Below are positions 34,501 through 45,443 of a DNA stretch of 64,000 nt, in pieces. Under the pieces are notes generated by a model, which searched no databases, had not been told where the DNA came from, and saw nothing but the letters and a program-made list of their open reading frames with translations. The stretch spans positions 670,496,852 to 670,560,851 of the forward strand of contig NC_081412.1 of assembly GCF_030272615.1 (NCBI RefSeq), read 5' to 3'. Source of the stretch: Cryptomeria japonica. Taxonomy: Eukaryota > Streptophyta > Pinopsida > Cupressales > Cupressaceae. Position 1 is the stretch's first letter, and each line of letters opens with the position of its first letter. The translations under genes were made by a program, and so were the position numbers.

Positions 34501-35605
34501 CTCACATGCATTTTCTATGCATCCATAACCTACAACAGACATGATATTCTTGTTAAGCATCTCATGAATATTATCTATTCTTCCTCATTCTGCAACATTC
34601 AAACATGTTACGTATATTGGCTATCAGAGTAGTCACGACTACAACATCTGACGCGATTCCCTCTCTTCTTCAATGCTTTGATGAACGCTCATAACTTGCT
34701 CTTTGAATCCTTCTTTTATTTATTGTTTTTCTTTAATATCTTTCCTTTCTTTGATAAAATCAATAAGAGGTTAAGAATGCTAAAAAATTGAGCATTTCTA
34801 ACCTTCTTGACAAAGTGGGGCCTGAAAGGTTAAGAAATGGGGTTAGAAATGCTCAAATTTTGAGCATTCTTAACATTTTGGGGATAGGTTAAAAATATGG
34901 GTTAGAAATGCTCAAAAAGTGAGCATTTCTAACCTTTTTTGGCAAAGGTTAAAAAAAAAGAGGTTAAGAATGCTAAAAAACTGAGCATTTCTAACCTTGA
35001 GCTTCATGAACTATCCTTTAGACCTTAGAAACCATTGATCACAGCAAGGAAACAAGGAAGAGTGCAACTGATGCTTTTAAACAACTTTTTAAGCACAAAA
35101 GATCAGAAATATTAAAATAATTTAAAATATTAAATTATTATTTGAAAAATAATTTAAATATTTCAAATATATTGCTTTGGCTGGAGAAAAATGGCATAAC
35201 TTTCAAATGATAGAGAGTTAGGTCCTGAAATTTGAAACTTGTATCAATGAAATGTAAAAAGGTCCACATGATTATTTACACCTCATGACGAAGCTTGGGA
35301 TGAGATATTTAATCATTTTGGGGGCAACAGACACAAAAAATGGAAAGTTTAAAATATGCCAAAGTATGAACTGGGCTCAGGTGAAAGCTGGCCACATGAC
35401 ATAAAATGACGTTTAGATCCTGATTGTCATGCGATTTCCCTCAATTTATGGTAATTGTCAAAATCTCTTCCATTTTCGGGTTTTGGCTAGCAATGATCTT
35501 GGACAACGTACTCATTACCTACGTGTAAACACTCATTAGTCCTTCTTCCATCCTTAGGAACAATTTGAAATTCAAATAATAAGTACGCCAAATATGAGGG
35601 CAACA
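31581..35605 (-). repeat. 5' LTR (4,025 bp) of the giant-LTR element
   Basis: Matches 25,112-29,135 end to end. A minus-strand TATA box lies at about 32,259-32,268, which would start the transcript about 0.68 kb before the internal region. The four-hairpin array is at 34,768-34,997. Most differences from the other copy are transitions. Confidence 0.9.
34768..34997. repeat. four-hairpin array, copy in 5' LTR
   Basis: Same four inverted repeats as at 28,301-28,529, with a few substitutions (the first hairpin reads AATGCTAAAAAATTGAGCATT). All four stems are kept in both LTR copies. Confidence 0.85.
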
Positions 35606-35610
35606 CATTG

Positions 35611-36236
35611 TAGGATAGTTTTGTGAAAATTGAAGTTGAGGCAAATAATAAAGTGAAGTTTGCTGCAATAAAACATTACAAATACAAAATAAAATTAATA
35701 CATACATTCAAAAAAACTAAAGTAGGGTTTGTAAAATTTTTTTTTTAAATTGTAGGGTTTGTCAAACCCTACTTTAAAAAAAAATAAATTACAAACCCTA
35801 CATAGTACAACTACATACTTCATCCTACATACAAACATACAAAAGATTTTGGAAGATATTGTAAAACTTTCAAAATAAATGAATAGAAAATGGAATTTTT
35901 GCATACAAGAAACAAAATAATCTTTAAAAAAACAATCTTACCTCTTATAGCAAGCTTGAAATGAGCTGCAAATTCTTCCTATCCAACTCTTGATGCACCA
36001 AATGCAAACACAATGTAGCTCCAATGTGACAAATTGAAGAAAACTTGAGCTTCCTCCTTGTTGGTTTTTCTTCTATGCACCCTTCGTTTTTCTTCCCAAC
36101 TCACTTTACTCCTCCTATTTTTTCAAGTGAATGAAATGAAGTTCACTTTTAGGGGTAGGAGATAATTAACCAAAAAAAACGGATTTGAAAAAGCTCTTAA
36201 AACTAATTTTTTTTTGTCGTTTTTGCATCTTAACGC
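35611..36236 (-). other. hAT 5' region upstream of the insertion
   Basis: AT-rich non-coding sequence that would be the transposase promoter, first exon or first intron on the minus strand. An inverted pair of 'gtagggtttgt' runs lies near 35,724-35,805. No protein is recognised. Confidence 0.4.
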
Positions 36237-36405
36237 TGGCCGAGTTTGAGGCTCGAGACTCACCGAGTTTGGTGAGTTTTGGCCAAACTCGCCAACTCAG
36301 CGAGTCCGGGAAGTTTGCTCGCTAGACTTGGACGAGTCCGAGTCAGAGTCCCAGAGACTCGACGAGCATGTCTCGGACTCGGACTCACCGAGTCTCGCGA
36401 TTTTC
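36237..36405. repeat. CGAG/CTCG-rich subterminal repeats of the hAT element
   Basis: About fourteen CGAG or CTCG words, mostly within 'actcg', 'cgagtc' or 'gactc', are packed into 170 bp and are often arranged as inverted pairs (for example CACCGAGTTTGGTG and TTGGCCAA). hAT transposases bind clustered short subterminal motifs. The density here, in otherwise AT-rich DNA, marks an element end. Confidence 0.6.
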
Positions 36406-36440
36406 TGGCAATTTTCTAATCTATGAATAGAACTCGTGTA

Positions 36441-37434
36441 TCTAATAGTACTCGGGGCTGCAGAATTTAGTTTTCTCTTTCTGTTTGCAAAAGTTAGTGA
36501 TGCCTGTAATTGGGGTATTTTGATTAAGGTAATATCTATGTTTATAGAATTTAGTTTTTCATTAGGTTTATGTCTTTACATAAAGTTATTTGTTTAAAGG
36601 TGAAGTCTTATTGTTTTAATAATATTTTTGAGTATAAGATTTAGCATTATAGTTCGTAGGTAAATTAACAAATGATCAAATGTTTGTCAATGGATTCTTA
36701 TATAAACGTACAAGAACTTTGAAATGTCATCAACAAAATATCATAATTATATTTGTTAACAAGTGACATAAATATTTTGATTTCTTTATATAATATTTCA
36801 TAACTATTCAATATTTTTGTGTCATATATGGAATACGTTATTCATTTAAACAAGTATTTTTGTTTTGTTGAAAAATACTATTCTTATGTGTATAACTATT
36901 GGAATGGTAATGTATGCCAAAGGAAGTACTTCAACTTATATGTTTGTCTTATTAAAAAAATTAAGAGATGAGTACAATAAATACCTCGTATTATTTTATC
37001 GTGAAATTTAAATTTTTCTAAAATATTGTTTATGATCATTTATAGATGAATATAAGTTGTACTTTAAATAATAATGTGTTTCTTTTCTAACAATAAATAG
37101 TATTTTTATGATCAACTATTGGAACATTTGTGTTGGACATAACAAGATTTATGGTTACCCAAATATATTGAAATCACTTGGGTTACATTGAAGTTATAAT
37201 TAAAAAAGGAATATGATATTGATCTAACAAAAAATGATATTTTATTGTTTAACCAATAGAGATTCCATGATTTAAATTTTGTTGAATATTATTTTTATTT
37301 TTTAAGTTTGTGCAAATAAAAATTAATTAAGTTGATTTTTTCAAGTATAATTAATTCATATTATTTTATTATTTAGAAAAAGAAAATTATTTCTAATGTT
37401 TCTATATATGTATATTGTGCATAACAAATCAAAT
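36441..37434. other. AT-rich intergenic DNA, nothing recognised
   Basis: No coding, RNA or repeat feature could be supported between the hAT end and the TA microsatellite. Confidence 0.4.
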
Positions 37435-37435
37435 G

Positions 37436-37570
<135 letters not shown>

Positions 37571-37800
37571 GCATACATATAGTATATAAGTAAAAGATTT
37601 ATCTGTTTTTCAATATTTCTATGTATGCATATTATACACAAAATTTTGATGGCTAACTCATCACATTAATGTTTAAAGCGAATTCACTAAATCGATGTTT
37701 TTAGTTACTTTTTTCATATTATATAATTTGTGGTTTGCATTGTGCTAATAGACATCAATACAAAATGCAGAGTCGCATAGGAGGTAAAGATAAATGCAAA

Positions 37801-37805
37801 AGATG
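37801..37805. other. target-site duplication AGATG, left copy
   Basis: AGATG precedes the LTR start TGTTAAT at 37,806 and is repeated at 45,439-45,443 after the right LTR, fixing both boundaries of copia C. Confidence 0.85.
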
Positions 37806-39333
37806 TGTTAATATGAGAGGATCCAATTAATACTGAGATGTGGGGGGTGAATCAGTATTAACACCAAATTCAAATCTTAAAACAAAATTGATAGAACTTT
37901 ACCAAATCAAACATATACTGGTAATAAAACCATTTACCAGTATTGGTAACCTCTGATAATCATCTGCTAAAATGATTTAAGAATATTTCTCATTAAGTGT
38001 TCATCAACATGCATAAACTGAAAGTAAATCAAATCAACACATCAAACACATTCACCATATGAACACCATGTTTTTCACGTGGAAACCCAAATAGGGATAA
38101 ACCACGATGGGAATTGGTACCCAAAAAAATTGTGCACTCTTTTAGAATGCGCCCTGTCAGGAGTGTAGCTCGGTTAGGAGCTTACAATGATGCCCTGTTA
38201 GGAGAAGACCCTATTAGGAGTCACCCGATTAAAGGATTTCTATGATGAACCTTGTTAGGAGCTTTGACCTGTTAGGATCAACCTCACAAGAAGATTTATG
38301 ACTCAGATGTTCAACTATCTTATTAGGGGATTTACAATTTAAGGCATGTTAGGACCTTCCTGGTTAAGGGATTTTGTCTGTTGTAACTGTTAGGGAATAA
38401 CATATGAATGATCTCGGTATAGCACTTAAATTCTTACTTTATCATATCCAATTCAGCTCCAAATCTGCAACACTCTGGTAGATACCTCACATTGGTTCGG
38501 CTTCATACTCTTTTATGAAAAACCATCAATACAACAAACGTCAACTAAATCGACTTAAATAAACTTTACAACATTGTCAGTTACAAAACCCTAGATACAT
38601 AAAAAATTCAAATGAATTTACATTATAGATCATCATAGATCATCATACATATCATTACAAAATTTTACAAGACAATATCAATCATTGAATGATCATAACT
38701 CATGATCGCAACTCGGTCTAATAGGTAGTCAACTCCATAAAATATTATTCTAAGCTCTTTGTTGTTTCCCAAGAAATTCCTTCCTCAATCGTGCCAAAAC
38801 AACAACTTATCCTTCCACATGGGTTGTGCCATGTCACCATCAACATTTGAACTTGATGTAAATCATCGCCAAATCAAAAATCATTACTGGCTAAGAAAAT
38901 TCATTACCAATTCTTAAACCCTAGAGAAAATACAATAGAAATAAAAAACATGACTTCCGGTAATCAAAACATGATGCGGTTATGATAAAATACATATTAG
39001 AATGATACAAATACATTTTCCAAACCGCAACAATTCATTCATCACCACTCTCTACATCCAATCAAAACATTTCCACGTTTACCGATTAAGGTTCTAATTC
39101 CCAATTCATTATCTTCATTACCGGTAAGCTATTTCAGGTAGAGAAAAAAGACATAGATTACAAAATAAACATAGTAAATGCATAGTTGCCATCAATGACA
39201 ACACAAATAACTGATCAATATCATCAAGCCATGCAATCTCAATCTCTTCATCACTATATCATCACCAACAGTCCTTTACTAATTCAACCAACATTCTCCA
39301 TCTACATTATCAGTTATGCCAATCATGCCAACA
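37806..39333 (-). repeat. 3' LTR of copia C
   Basis: 1,528 bp, TGTTAATATGAG to AATCATGCCAACA in plus-strand order. It holds eight or nine copies of a TGTTAGGA-like word between about 38,155 and 38,375 (CCTGTTAGGAG, CCTATTAGGAG, CTTGTTAGGAG and so on), a short internal repeat also present in the other LTR. Confidence 0.92.
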
Positions 39334-39347
39334 TTCTCCCCCTTTGA
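39334..39347 (-). promoter_or_regulatory. polypurine tract of copia C
   Basis: Minus strand TCAAAGGGGGAGAA directly precedes the 3' LTR. The same 14 bases occur again about 200 bp upstream at 39,533-39,546, a possible second tract or a local duplication. Confidence 0.8.
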
Positions 39348-40493
39348 CATTGATGGCAACACCAACAAAAACACCAACATATTCAAATCATGTTGCTCTG
39401 TTTTGGAACTTCTCTGCTACACTTCTTTCTTCTGTCGGTTCTACTTCCATCTATTTGATATACATCTTCTGTGGAACTAATACTTCTCCCTGTCTCTATT
39501 ACACATATTCTACCCCTTGGGATAATATATTTCTTCTCCCCCTTTGAAAGCAATGCCAAAGGTGCAATTGCATCGTCGATCATCAAATTTGTTGTTGCTA
39601 CCTCCAACATCTCTGCAAATCTCATCTAAGCTACCCCCCTACAGAGTAGCCCGCATCTCATCAATCCACAATGAAAAATATTCAATGTCCACTGGATTGA
39701 TGCATCTCCTACATCCTAGTTTTTCTTGTGTAGGGGTCTGACCCCTAATTTACCTAGATGAGGTACTCAAAGGTTGTCTTCGGCAAAGGTTTTGTAAATA
39801 CATGTGTGCTAGTTGCTCTTTGCTTGTCACATATTTCATTCTGACTTACTTCTCATGTACTCTCTCCCTTAGAAAGTGATATTTCAATTCTATGTGCTTT
39901 GTTCTTGCATGTAACACGGGATTTTTAGAAATATTAATAGTGCACTAGTATTGTCATAGTAAATAGTCACCAGTTTAGACATATCTTTCTTAAAACCTTC
40001 TAACACATGTCTCATCTAGATTGCCTATGTACAATTCATTGATGCTGCAACATACTCTACCTCTGTTGTTGACTATGATACACATGTTTTCTTTTTACTT
40101 GTTCAAGCAACCAATCTACCTCCAAGAAGAAAAGATCTACCGTAGTGCTTTTTCGATCATCAACATTGCCTGCTCAATTTGCATCAGTAAACACTTTCAA
40201 AGAAAAATCTCCTTTATAAGGATACCATAAGCCATAGTCTACTGTGAGTTTTAGGTACCGAAATATCCTTTTCACCGCTGCCAAGTGAGTCTCCCTGGGA
40301 TTCTTCTAAAATATAGCAACCAAACCAACAACATATGCAATATCAAGCCTACTATGAACAACATAATTCAACTTACCAATCATGGACCTATATTATTTTT
40401 CATCAACAGAGGGTCAATCATCTTGTTTAGACAGTTTGCAACCTATTGCCATCAGAGTACCAACTAGTTTACAATCTTCCATGCCAATTGTCT
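39348..40493 (-). pseudogene. copia C RNase H and C-terminal relic
   Basis: The minus strand shows ETHLAAVKRIFRYLK (near 40,290), YGLWYPYKGDFSLKVFTDAN (near 40,230) and later decayed RNase H text to about 39,750. Last is an open 80-residue piece (39,383-39,625) without known motif. Numerous stops. The RNase H aspartate of 'FTDAN' is present. Confidence 0.75.
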
Positions 40494-41099
40494 TCAAAAT
40501 TTCCTTTCCATACTTAGTCTGACAGATAAATATTCCACCATCTGGTTGCTGGACCTGCTACCCAATGAAAAACTTAATCTGACCAATAAGAGACATCTCA
40601 AATTCTTTCTCATCTCCTCAACAAAATCCATACATAAATCATCATCACCGCCAAATATTATATCATCCACAAAAACTTTAGTTATCAACATTTTAACTCC
40701 ATTAGTCTTCAAATATATGTTATTGTCCTCACTGGTACACTGGAATCCTAGCTTGATCGGGTGTGCATGCAATCTTTCATACCATGCTCTTGGTGCTTGT
40801 TTCAATCCATACAGTGCCTTGTGCAACTTGCAAACCATATCTTTATCTTGAGACAAAGCAAATCCATCTGGTTGTTCTATGTAAACTTCTTCCTCAAGGA
40901 TGTCATTAAGAAAAGCTGATTTAACATGCATCTGGTAGACCTTAAAGTATTTAAATGCAGCATAAGCAAGTAACATTCTTACACCTTCCAATCTCACCAT
41001 CGGTGCAAAGGTTTCACCGTAATCTTTTCCTTCTTCTTGTGCATAGCATTTGCAAACAAGTCTTGCTTTATTCCCTACAACCTTGCCTTCTTCATTCAA
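40494..41099 (-). pseudogene. copia C reverse transcriptase (RVT_2)
   Basis: A 201-residue open frame with KARLVCKCYAQEEGKDYGET, SAFLNDILEEEVYIEQPDGF and CKLHKALYGLKQAPRAWYER. It also has FVDDIIFGGDD, which is the YVDD-box equivalent with F for Y; both catalytic aspartates are kept. In 'QMHVKSAFLN' the usual 'QMDVKSAFLNG' Asp is His, which removes the first catalytic aspartate. The frame ends early, before the conserved RT C-terminus. Confidence 0.9.
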
Positions 41100-41148
41100 C
41101 TTATTTCTAAAGACCCATTTAGTGCCAATAACATTCTTGTCTTTCGGT

Positions 41149-41930
41149 CTAGGAACAAGTGTCCAAGTCTTGTTTTTTCTCTATCTGATCTAACTCTTCA
41201 TTCATAACATTAATCCAGTCATCATCCTTTAATGCTTCTCTCACTATCTTAGGCTCAATAGTAGAAACCGGACATGAATTTTCTCTGATTTTCCTTGTAG
41301 TCTGTACACCTGCATTCTTATCTCTTGTATTTTGTTCTTCTGAATGATTTAGTCTGACATACCTTGGAATTACTGATTCTGGTGTTCTACCTTCTGCTTC
41401 ATGTTCATCATCTTCCTCATCGATTTCTTCATTTACCAGTTGAGCACCTATTTCCGCTTCATCCTTCTCATCATTCTTCTGCACTTTGGGTTCTATAAAC
41501 ACAAGTTTTTCTTCATCATTCTTAGGCTAAGATCTGTTGGTCTCATCAGATTTCTCAAAGGGTTCATCAAACTTCACATTTACACTCTAAATGGTCTTCT
41601 TAGTTCTCTTGTTATAATATTTGAAAGCCTTACTCCTTGTAGAGTAACCAAGAAATATACCTTCATCACACTTTGCATCAAACTTTCTAGTGAAATCATT
41701 GCATTTAATAAAGTATTTACTCCCAAAAACTTAAAAGTAACTTACATTAGAAGTCTTGCCATGCCATAATTCATAAGGTGTTTTATCATTACCTTTCTTA
41801 ACAAGTACTCGATTCAAAGTATAAACAACAACACTAACATCTTCTCTCCAAAACATCTTCAGTACTTCACCTTGAATCAACATGGTTCTAGCAACTTCCA
41901 CAATTATTTTATTCCTTCTCTCAGCTATCC
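41149..41930 (-). pseudogene. copia C integrase-RT linker
   Basis: A 117-residue acidic frame (41,149-41,502) with PRYVRLNHSEEQ and REALKDDDWINVMNEELDQI is the typical linker before copia RT ('A..D..W..AM..E...I'). From 41,510 to 41,930 the minus strand gives interrupted integrase C-terminal text (KVFGSKYFIKCN-type near 41,700). Confidence 0.75.
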
Positions 41931-41934
41931 CATT

Positions 41935-42294
41935 CTATTGTGGAGTTCTAGGTGCTGACATCTTCCTTTTAATTTTGCGTTCATCATGAAATTTCACAAA
42001 TTCATCAGAAGTAAATTCACCTCCCCGGTTAGATCTCAAACATTTCAAATTTTTCCCAGTTTCTTTTTCAACTAAAGCTTTAAATACCTTGAATTTATTG
42101 AATGCCTTAGACTTTTCTCTCAAAAAAGTTACCCACATCATGTTGGAAAAATCATCAGTGAAAATCATAAAATATTTATCACCATAATAGCTCTTAGTCC
42201 TTATAGGACCACAAAGATTAGTGTGAACTAAATCAAGAATATGCTTTGAAGAGAAAGACTTACTCTTGAAAGATACAAAAGTCATCTTACCCAT
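41935..42294 (-). pseudogene. copia C integrase core with both aspartates lost
   Basis: The frame reads ILDLVHTNLCGPIRTKSYYG, YFMIFTDDFSNMMWVTFL and LRSNRGGEFTSDEFVKF. The integrase catalytic triad needs D in 'H-T-D-L-C-G-P' and D in 'R-S-D-N-G-G-E-F'. Both are N here, while the glutamate-bearing segment lies downstream. GAT/GAC to AAT/AAC is a G-to-A change on this strand, as left by cytosine deamination on the other. Confidence 0.9.
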
Positions 42295-42489
42295 CTAATA
42301 GTCCTTACACAATAAATTGTCCAGTTTCACAAGCTAGGGCATACCTCTCATAATACTTGATTTGCTAACCTTTATCAAATTGTCAAAGTTCACATGACAA
42401 AACCTCTTGTGCCATAACCAACTATCTTCAATCTTTGCCACCAAACAACTATTTATATTAGTATTTAGATGAAAAAGATTACCTCTTGT

Positions 42490-42864
42490 CTACTTCCCAG
42501 TAGCAATCAATTCTCCTTTACTTCGAAGAATCTTGCACACTCCACTCTTAAATTCAAGAAGATATTCCTTATCATTTAACTGTCCAACACTCAATAGGTT
42601 ATGTTTTGATCCATCTACCCAAAAGACATCATTTGCATTACATTTTACATTTAATGAAATAGATCCTTTACCTTTAACCATGCAGGGTGACTTATCACCA
42701 AACCTTGCTACACCTCCATCAAATTCTTCAAGGGATATGAACTTGTTTCTATCACTGGTCATGTGGTGTGAGCAACCACTATCTATCATCCATTCATCAC
42801 TGCTATCTATGTGTGATACCACTACATTTTCATCAATCAGATCTTCCTTCACAACAACAAACAC
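42490..42864 (-). pseudogene. copia C aspartic protease and GAG-pre-integrase start
   Basis: The frame has EWMIDSGCSHHMTSDRNKF with an intact D-S-G active site, then ISLNVKCNANDVFWVDGSKH and LLSVGQLNDKEYLLEF. This is the least damaged catalytic site in the element. The GAG-pre-integrase zinc-binding text follows at 42,300-42,480 with stops. Confidence 0.9.
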
Positions 42865-42929
42865 TATCTCTTCATTATCCCATATTCTGATTCTTCATCT
42901 GTTACTCCTTCATCAACTGCAACATAGCA

Positions 42930-43885
42930 TTATTTCTTTCCTTTTCCTTTGAATTTACTAAACTTCTCTTTCTTATCAGTGTTAGGGTAATTAGTAGTTA
43001 TGTGTCCAATTTTATCACAAGAGAAACACTTCAAGGGTAATTTACCTTTATACTTACTAGTGCCTCTCGGTAATCTCCTAGCTAATAATGCTTCAAACTC
43101 CATTAGACCATCTTCATTATCATCCTCAACTTTGCTACCACCATGACTAGACTTGCAGTCATGATTATGACAAATATCCTTTCCTTTCCTCACAAATGTA
43201 TCGGTTACAAAATCCTTAAAAGAAAATTTAGATGGTTTAGAAACACTATATTCAAAGTTGTTTAATTCAAATGCAGTCAATTTACCAATAAGAGAATCAA
43301 CAGTGACTTTATCTTTTGAAGCAGATCTCAATTCTTGAATTGCAGAAACCCTAATTGCATATTGTGGTAAGAGAGTTCTAAGCATCTTACTAAGAACAAA
43401 ATATTCTTCAATTTTACCTCCAACACTCTTAATACCACCCACAAATTCCTTAATCCTTTGTCCATATTGTGCTATGTTCTCACCATCAACCATTTTCATA
43501 TCATCAAATTTGCCTCTTAAAATTTCTTCCTTTGCCTTTTGTACATGTTCATAACCTCCATAAATCAAACTTAGTTTCTCCCATACTTCAAATGCAATCT
43601 CTAATCCATGAAAATCAATATACTTAGAGTCATACAAAGTAATTACAATTGCTTCTAGTGTCTAGATGTTTTCTTGTTGCTCTTTAAGCTGACTAGGTGT
43701 CAAGGGACTAGTAGTAAGAGCCACATACTTGTTTTTCAAATGATGCCAAAACTGAGAACCCATTCCTTTTTAATGTATATCTTCATCTGATCACTCTATA
43801 TCCAGTAGTTGTCCTTGGTAAACTTGGGACTTTCCTTCTTCATCATCTTTCTCAGGATCTTTTCCTCAAGCTGTTAGGCTTTTTG
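42930..43885 (-). pseudogene. copia C gag
   Basis: A 235-residue frame with the UBN2-type gag fold (VWEKLSLIYGGYEHVQKAKE, LRGKFDDMKMVDGENIAQYG, LPQYAIRVSAIQELR) and a zinc knuckle CFSCDKIGHITTNY whose last cysteine is tyrosine. The N-terminus (about 43,640-43,885, GSQFWHHLKNKYVA) lies in the same direction but is broken by stops. Confidence 0.88.
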
Positions 43886-43903
43886 CACACAAAGAACCAA
43901 CGC

Positions 43904-43915
43904 TCTAATACCAAT
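43904..43915 (-). promoter_or_regulatory. primer-binding site of copia C
   Basis: The minus strand reads TGGTATTAGAGC right after the 5' LTR end ...GATTAACA (with AT between). One mismatch to the tRNA-iMet site TGGTATCAGAGC. Confidence 0.8.
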
Positions 43916-45438
43916 TGTTAATCTGAGAGGATCTGGTTAATACTGAGAGGGGGGTGAATTAGTATTAACACCAAATTTAAATCATAAAACAAAACTGATA
44001 GAACTTTACCAAATCAAACATATACCAGTAATAAAACCATTTACTAGTACCAGTAACCTCTGATAATCATCTGCTAAACTGATTTAACAATACTGCTCAT
44101 TAAGTGTTCATCAACATGCATAAACTAAGAGTAAATCAAATCAACACATCAAACACATTCACCATATGAACACCATGTTTTTCACGTGGAAACCCAAATA
44201 GGGAAAAACCGTGGTGGGAATTGCTACCCACAAAAAATGTGCACTCTTTCGAAATGCGCCCAGTTAGGAGCCTAGCCTGGTTAGGAGCTTACAATGATGC
44301 CCTGTTAGGAGTAGACCATGTTAGGAGTCACCTTGTTAAGGCATTTCTATGATGAGCCCTGTTAGGACCTTTGACTTGTTAGGATCAACCTCGCAAAAGG
44401 ATTTAAGACTCAGATGTTGAGCTACCTTGTTAGGGGATTTACAATTTAAGGCTTGTTAGGACCTCCCCGATTCAGGGATTTTGTTTGTTGCAACTATTAG
44501 GGAACAACAAATGAATGATCTGGGTATAGCACTTAACTACTTGCTTGATAAGATGTAATTCAGCTCCAAATGTGCAACACTCTGGCAGATACCTCACACT
44601 GGTTTGACTTCACACTCTTTTCTCAAAAACCACCGACACAACAAACATCAACTAAACCGACTTAAATAACCTTTACAACATTGTCGATTATAAAACCCTA
44701 GATACATTAAAAATTCAAATGAATTTACATCATAGATCATCATACAGATCATTACAATATTTTATAAGACAATATTAGCCGTTGAATGATCATAATTGAT
44801 CACTACAACTCGATCTAATAGGTAGTCAACTCCATAAAACATTCTTCTAAGCTCTTCGCTATTTCCCAACAAATTCCTTCCTCAATTGTGCCAAAACAAC
44901 TTATCCTTCCACACGGGTTGTGCCACATCACCATCAACATTTGAACTTGATGTAAATCACCACCAAATGAAAAATCATTACTGTTTATGAGAATTCGTTA
45001 CCGGTTCTTAAACTCTTCTTAAACCCTAGAGAAAATACAAGAGAAATCGTAAACATGATTTTCGGTAATCAAAACATGATGTGGTTCTGTTCCAATACAT
45101 ATTAAAATGATACAAATACATTTTCAAAACTGCAATAGTTCATTCACCACCAATCTCCACATCCAATCAAAACATTTCCACGTTTACCTATTAAGGTCCT
45201 AATTCCTAGTTCACTATTTTCATTACCGGTAAGCTATTTCCAGTAGACCAAAAAGACATAGATGACAAAATAAACATAGTAAACACATAGTTTCCATCAA
45301 TGACAACACAAATAACTGATCAATGTCATCATGCTATGCAAACTCAATCTCTTCATCACTATATCATCACGAACAGTCCTTTACCAATTCAACCAACATT
45401 CTCCATCTACATTATCAGTTATGCCAATCATGCCAACA
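43916..45438 (-). repeat. 5' LTR of copia C
   Basis: 1,523 bp, pair of 37,806-39,333. It carries the same TGTTAGGA-like internal repeats (about 44,265-44,470). Ends ...AATCATGCCAACA at 45,438, followed by AGATG. Confidence 0.92.
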
Positions 45439-45443
45439 AGATG

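Larger units (their letters stand above)
25112..35605 (-). mobile_element. giant-LTR non-autonomous retrotransposon (LARD-like)
   Basis: Two direct repeats of 4,024 and 4,025 bp (25,112-29,135 and 31,581-35,605), each starting TGTTGGTAAAC and ending GGGCAACA, flank only 2,445 bp. A CATTG target duplication brackets the whole. Orientation is minus. TGGTGACTCTACTGGGGAGC (31,574-31,555) follows the right LTR as a primer-binding site, a TATA box in each LTR points left, and the ORF is on the minus strand. No gag, protease, RT or integrase is found. LARDs (large retrotransposon derivatives) share the long-LTR, no-pol plan. This one differs in carrying an ORF. It sits inside a hAT element, so it is younger than the hAT. 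Confidence 0.9.
21800..36440 (-). mobile_element. hAT transposon, split by a 10.5-kb insertion
   Basis: A decayed hAT transposase gene (22,226-25,081) lies on the minus strand. The element's 5' side continues at 35,611, after a retroelement inserted at 25,112-35,605 with duplicated CATTG. Near the outer right side (36,237-36,405) there is a dense set of CGAG/CTCG words typical of subterminal transposase-binding repeats. Similar but sparser 'gactcgg' and 'aactcgg' words lie at 21,835-21,900 on the left. I could not define the exact terminal inverted repeats or the 8-bp target duplication, so both outer limits are estimates. Confidence 0.6.
37806..45438 (-). mobile_element. complete Ty1/copia retrotransposon C (7.63 kb)
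   Basis: Two LTRs of 1,528 and 1,523 bp start TGTTAAT and end ATGCCAACA, with AGATG duplications on both sides. On the minus strand the order is 5' LTR (right), PBS TGGTATTAGAGC, gag, protease, integrase, RT, RNase H, polypurine tract, 3' LTR. This is a full-length element, but every domain carries stops or lost catalytic residues. The LTRs differ by about 18 positions in the first 200, so the insertion is old. Confidence 0.95.
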
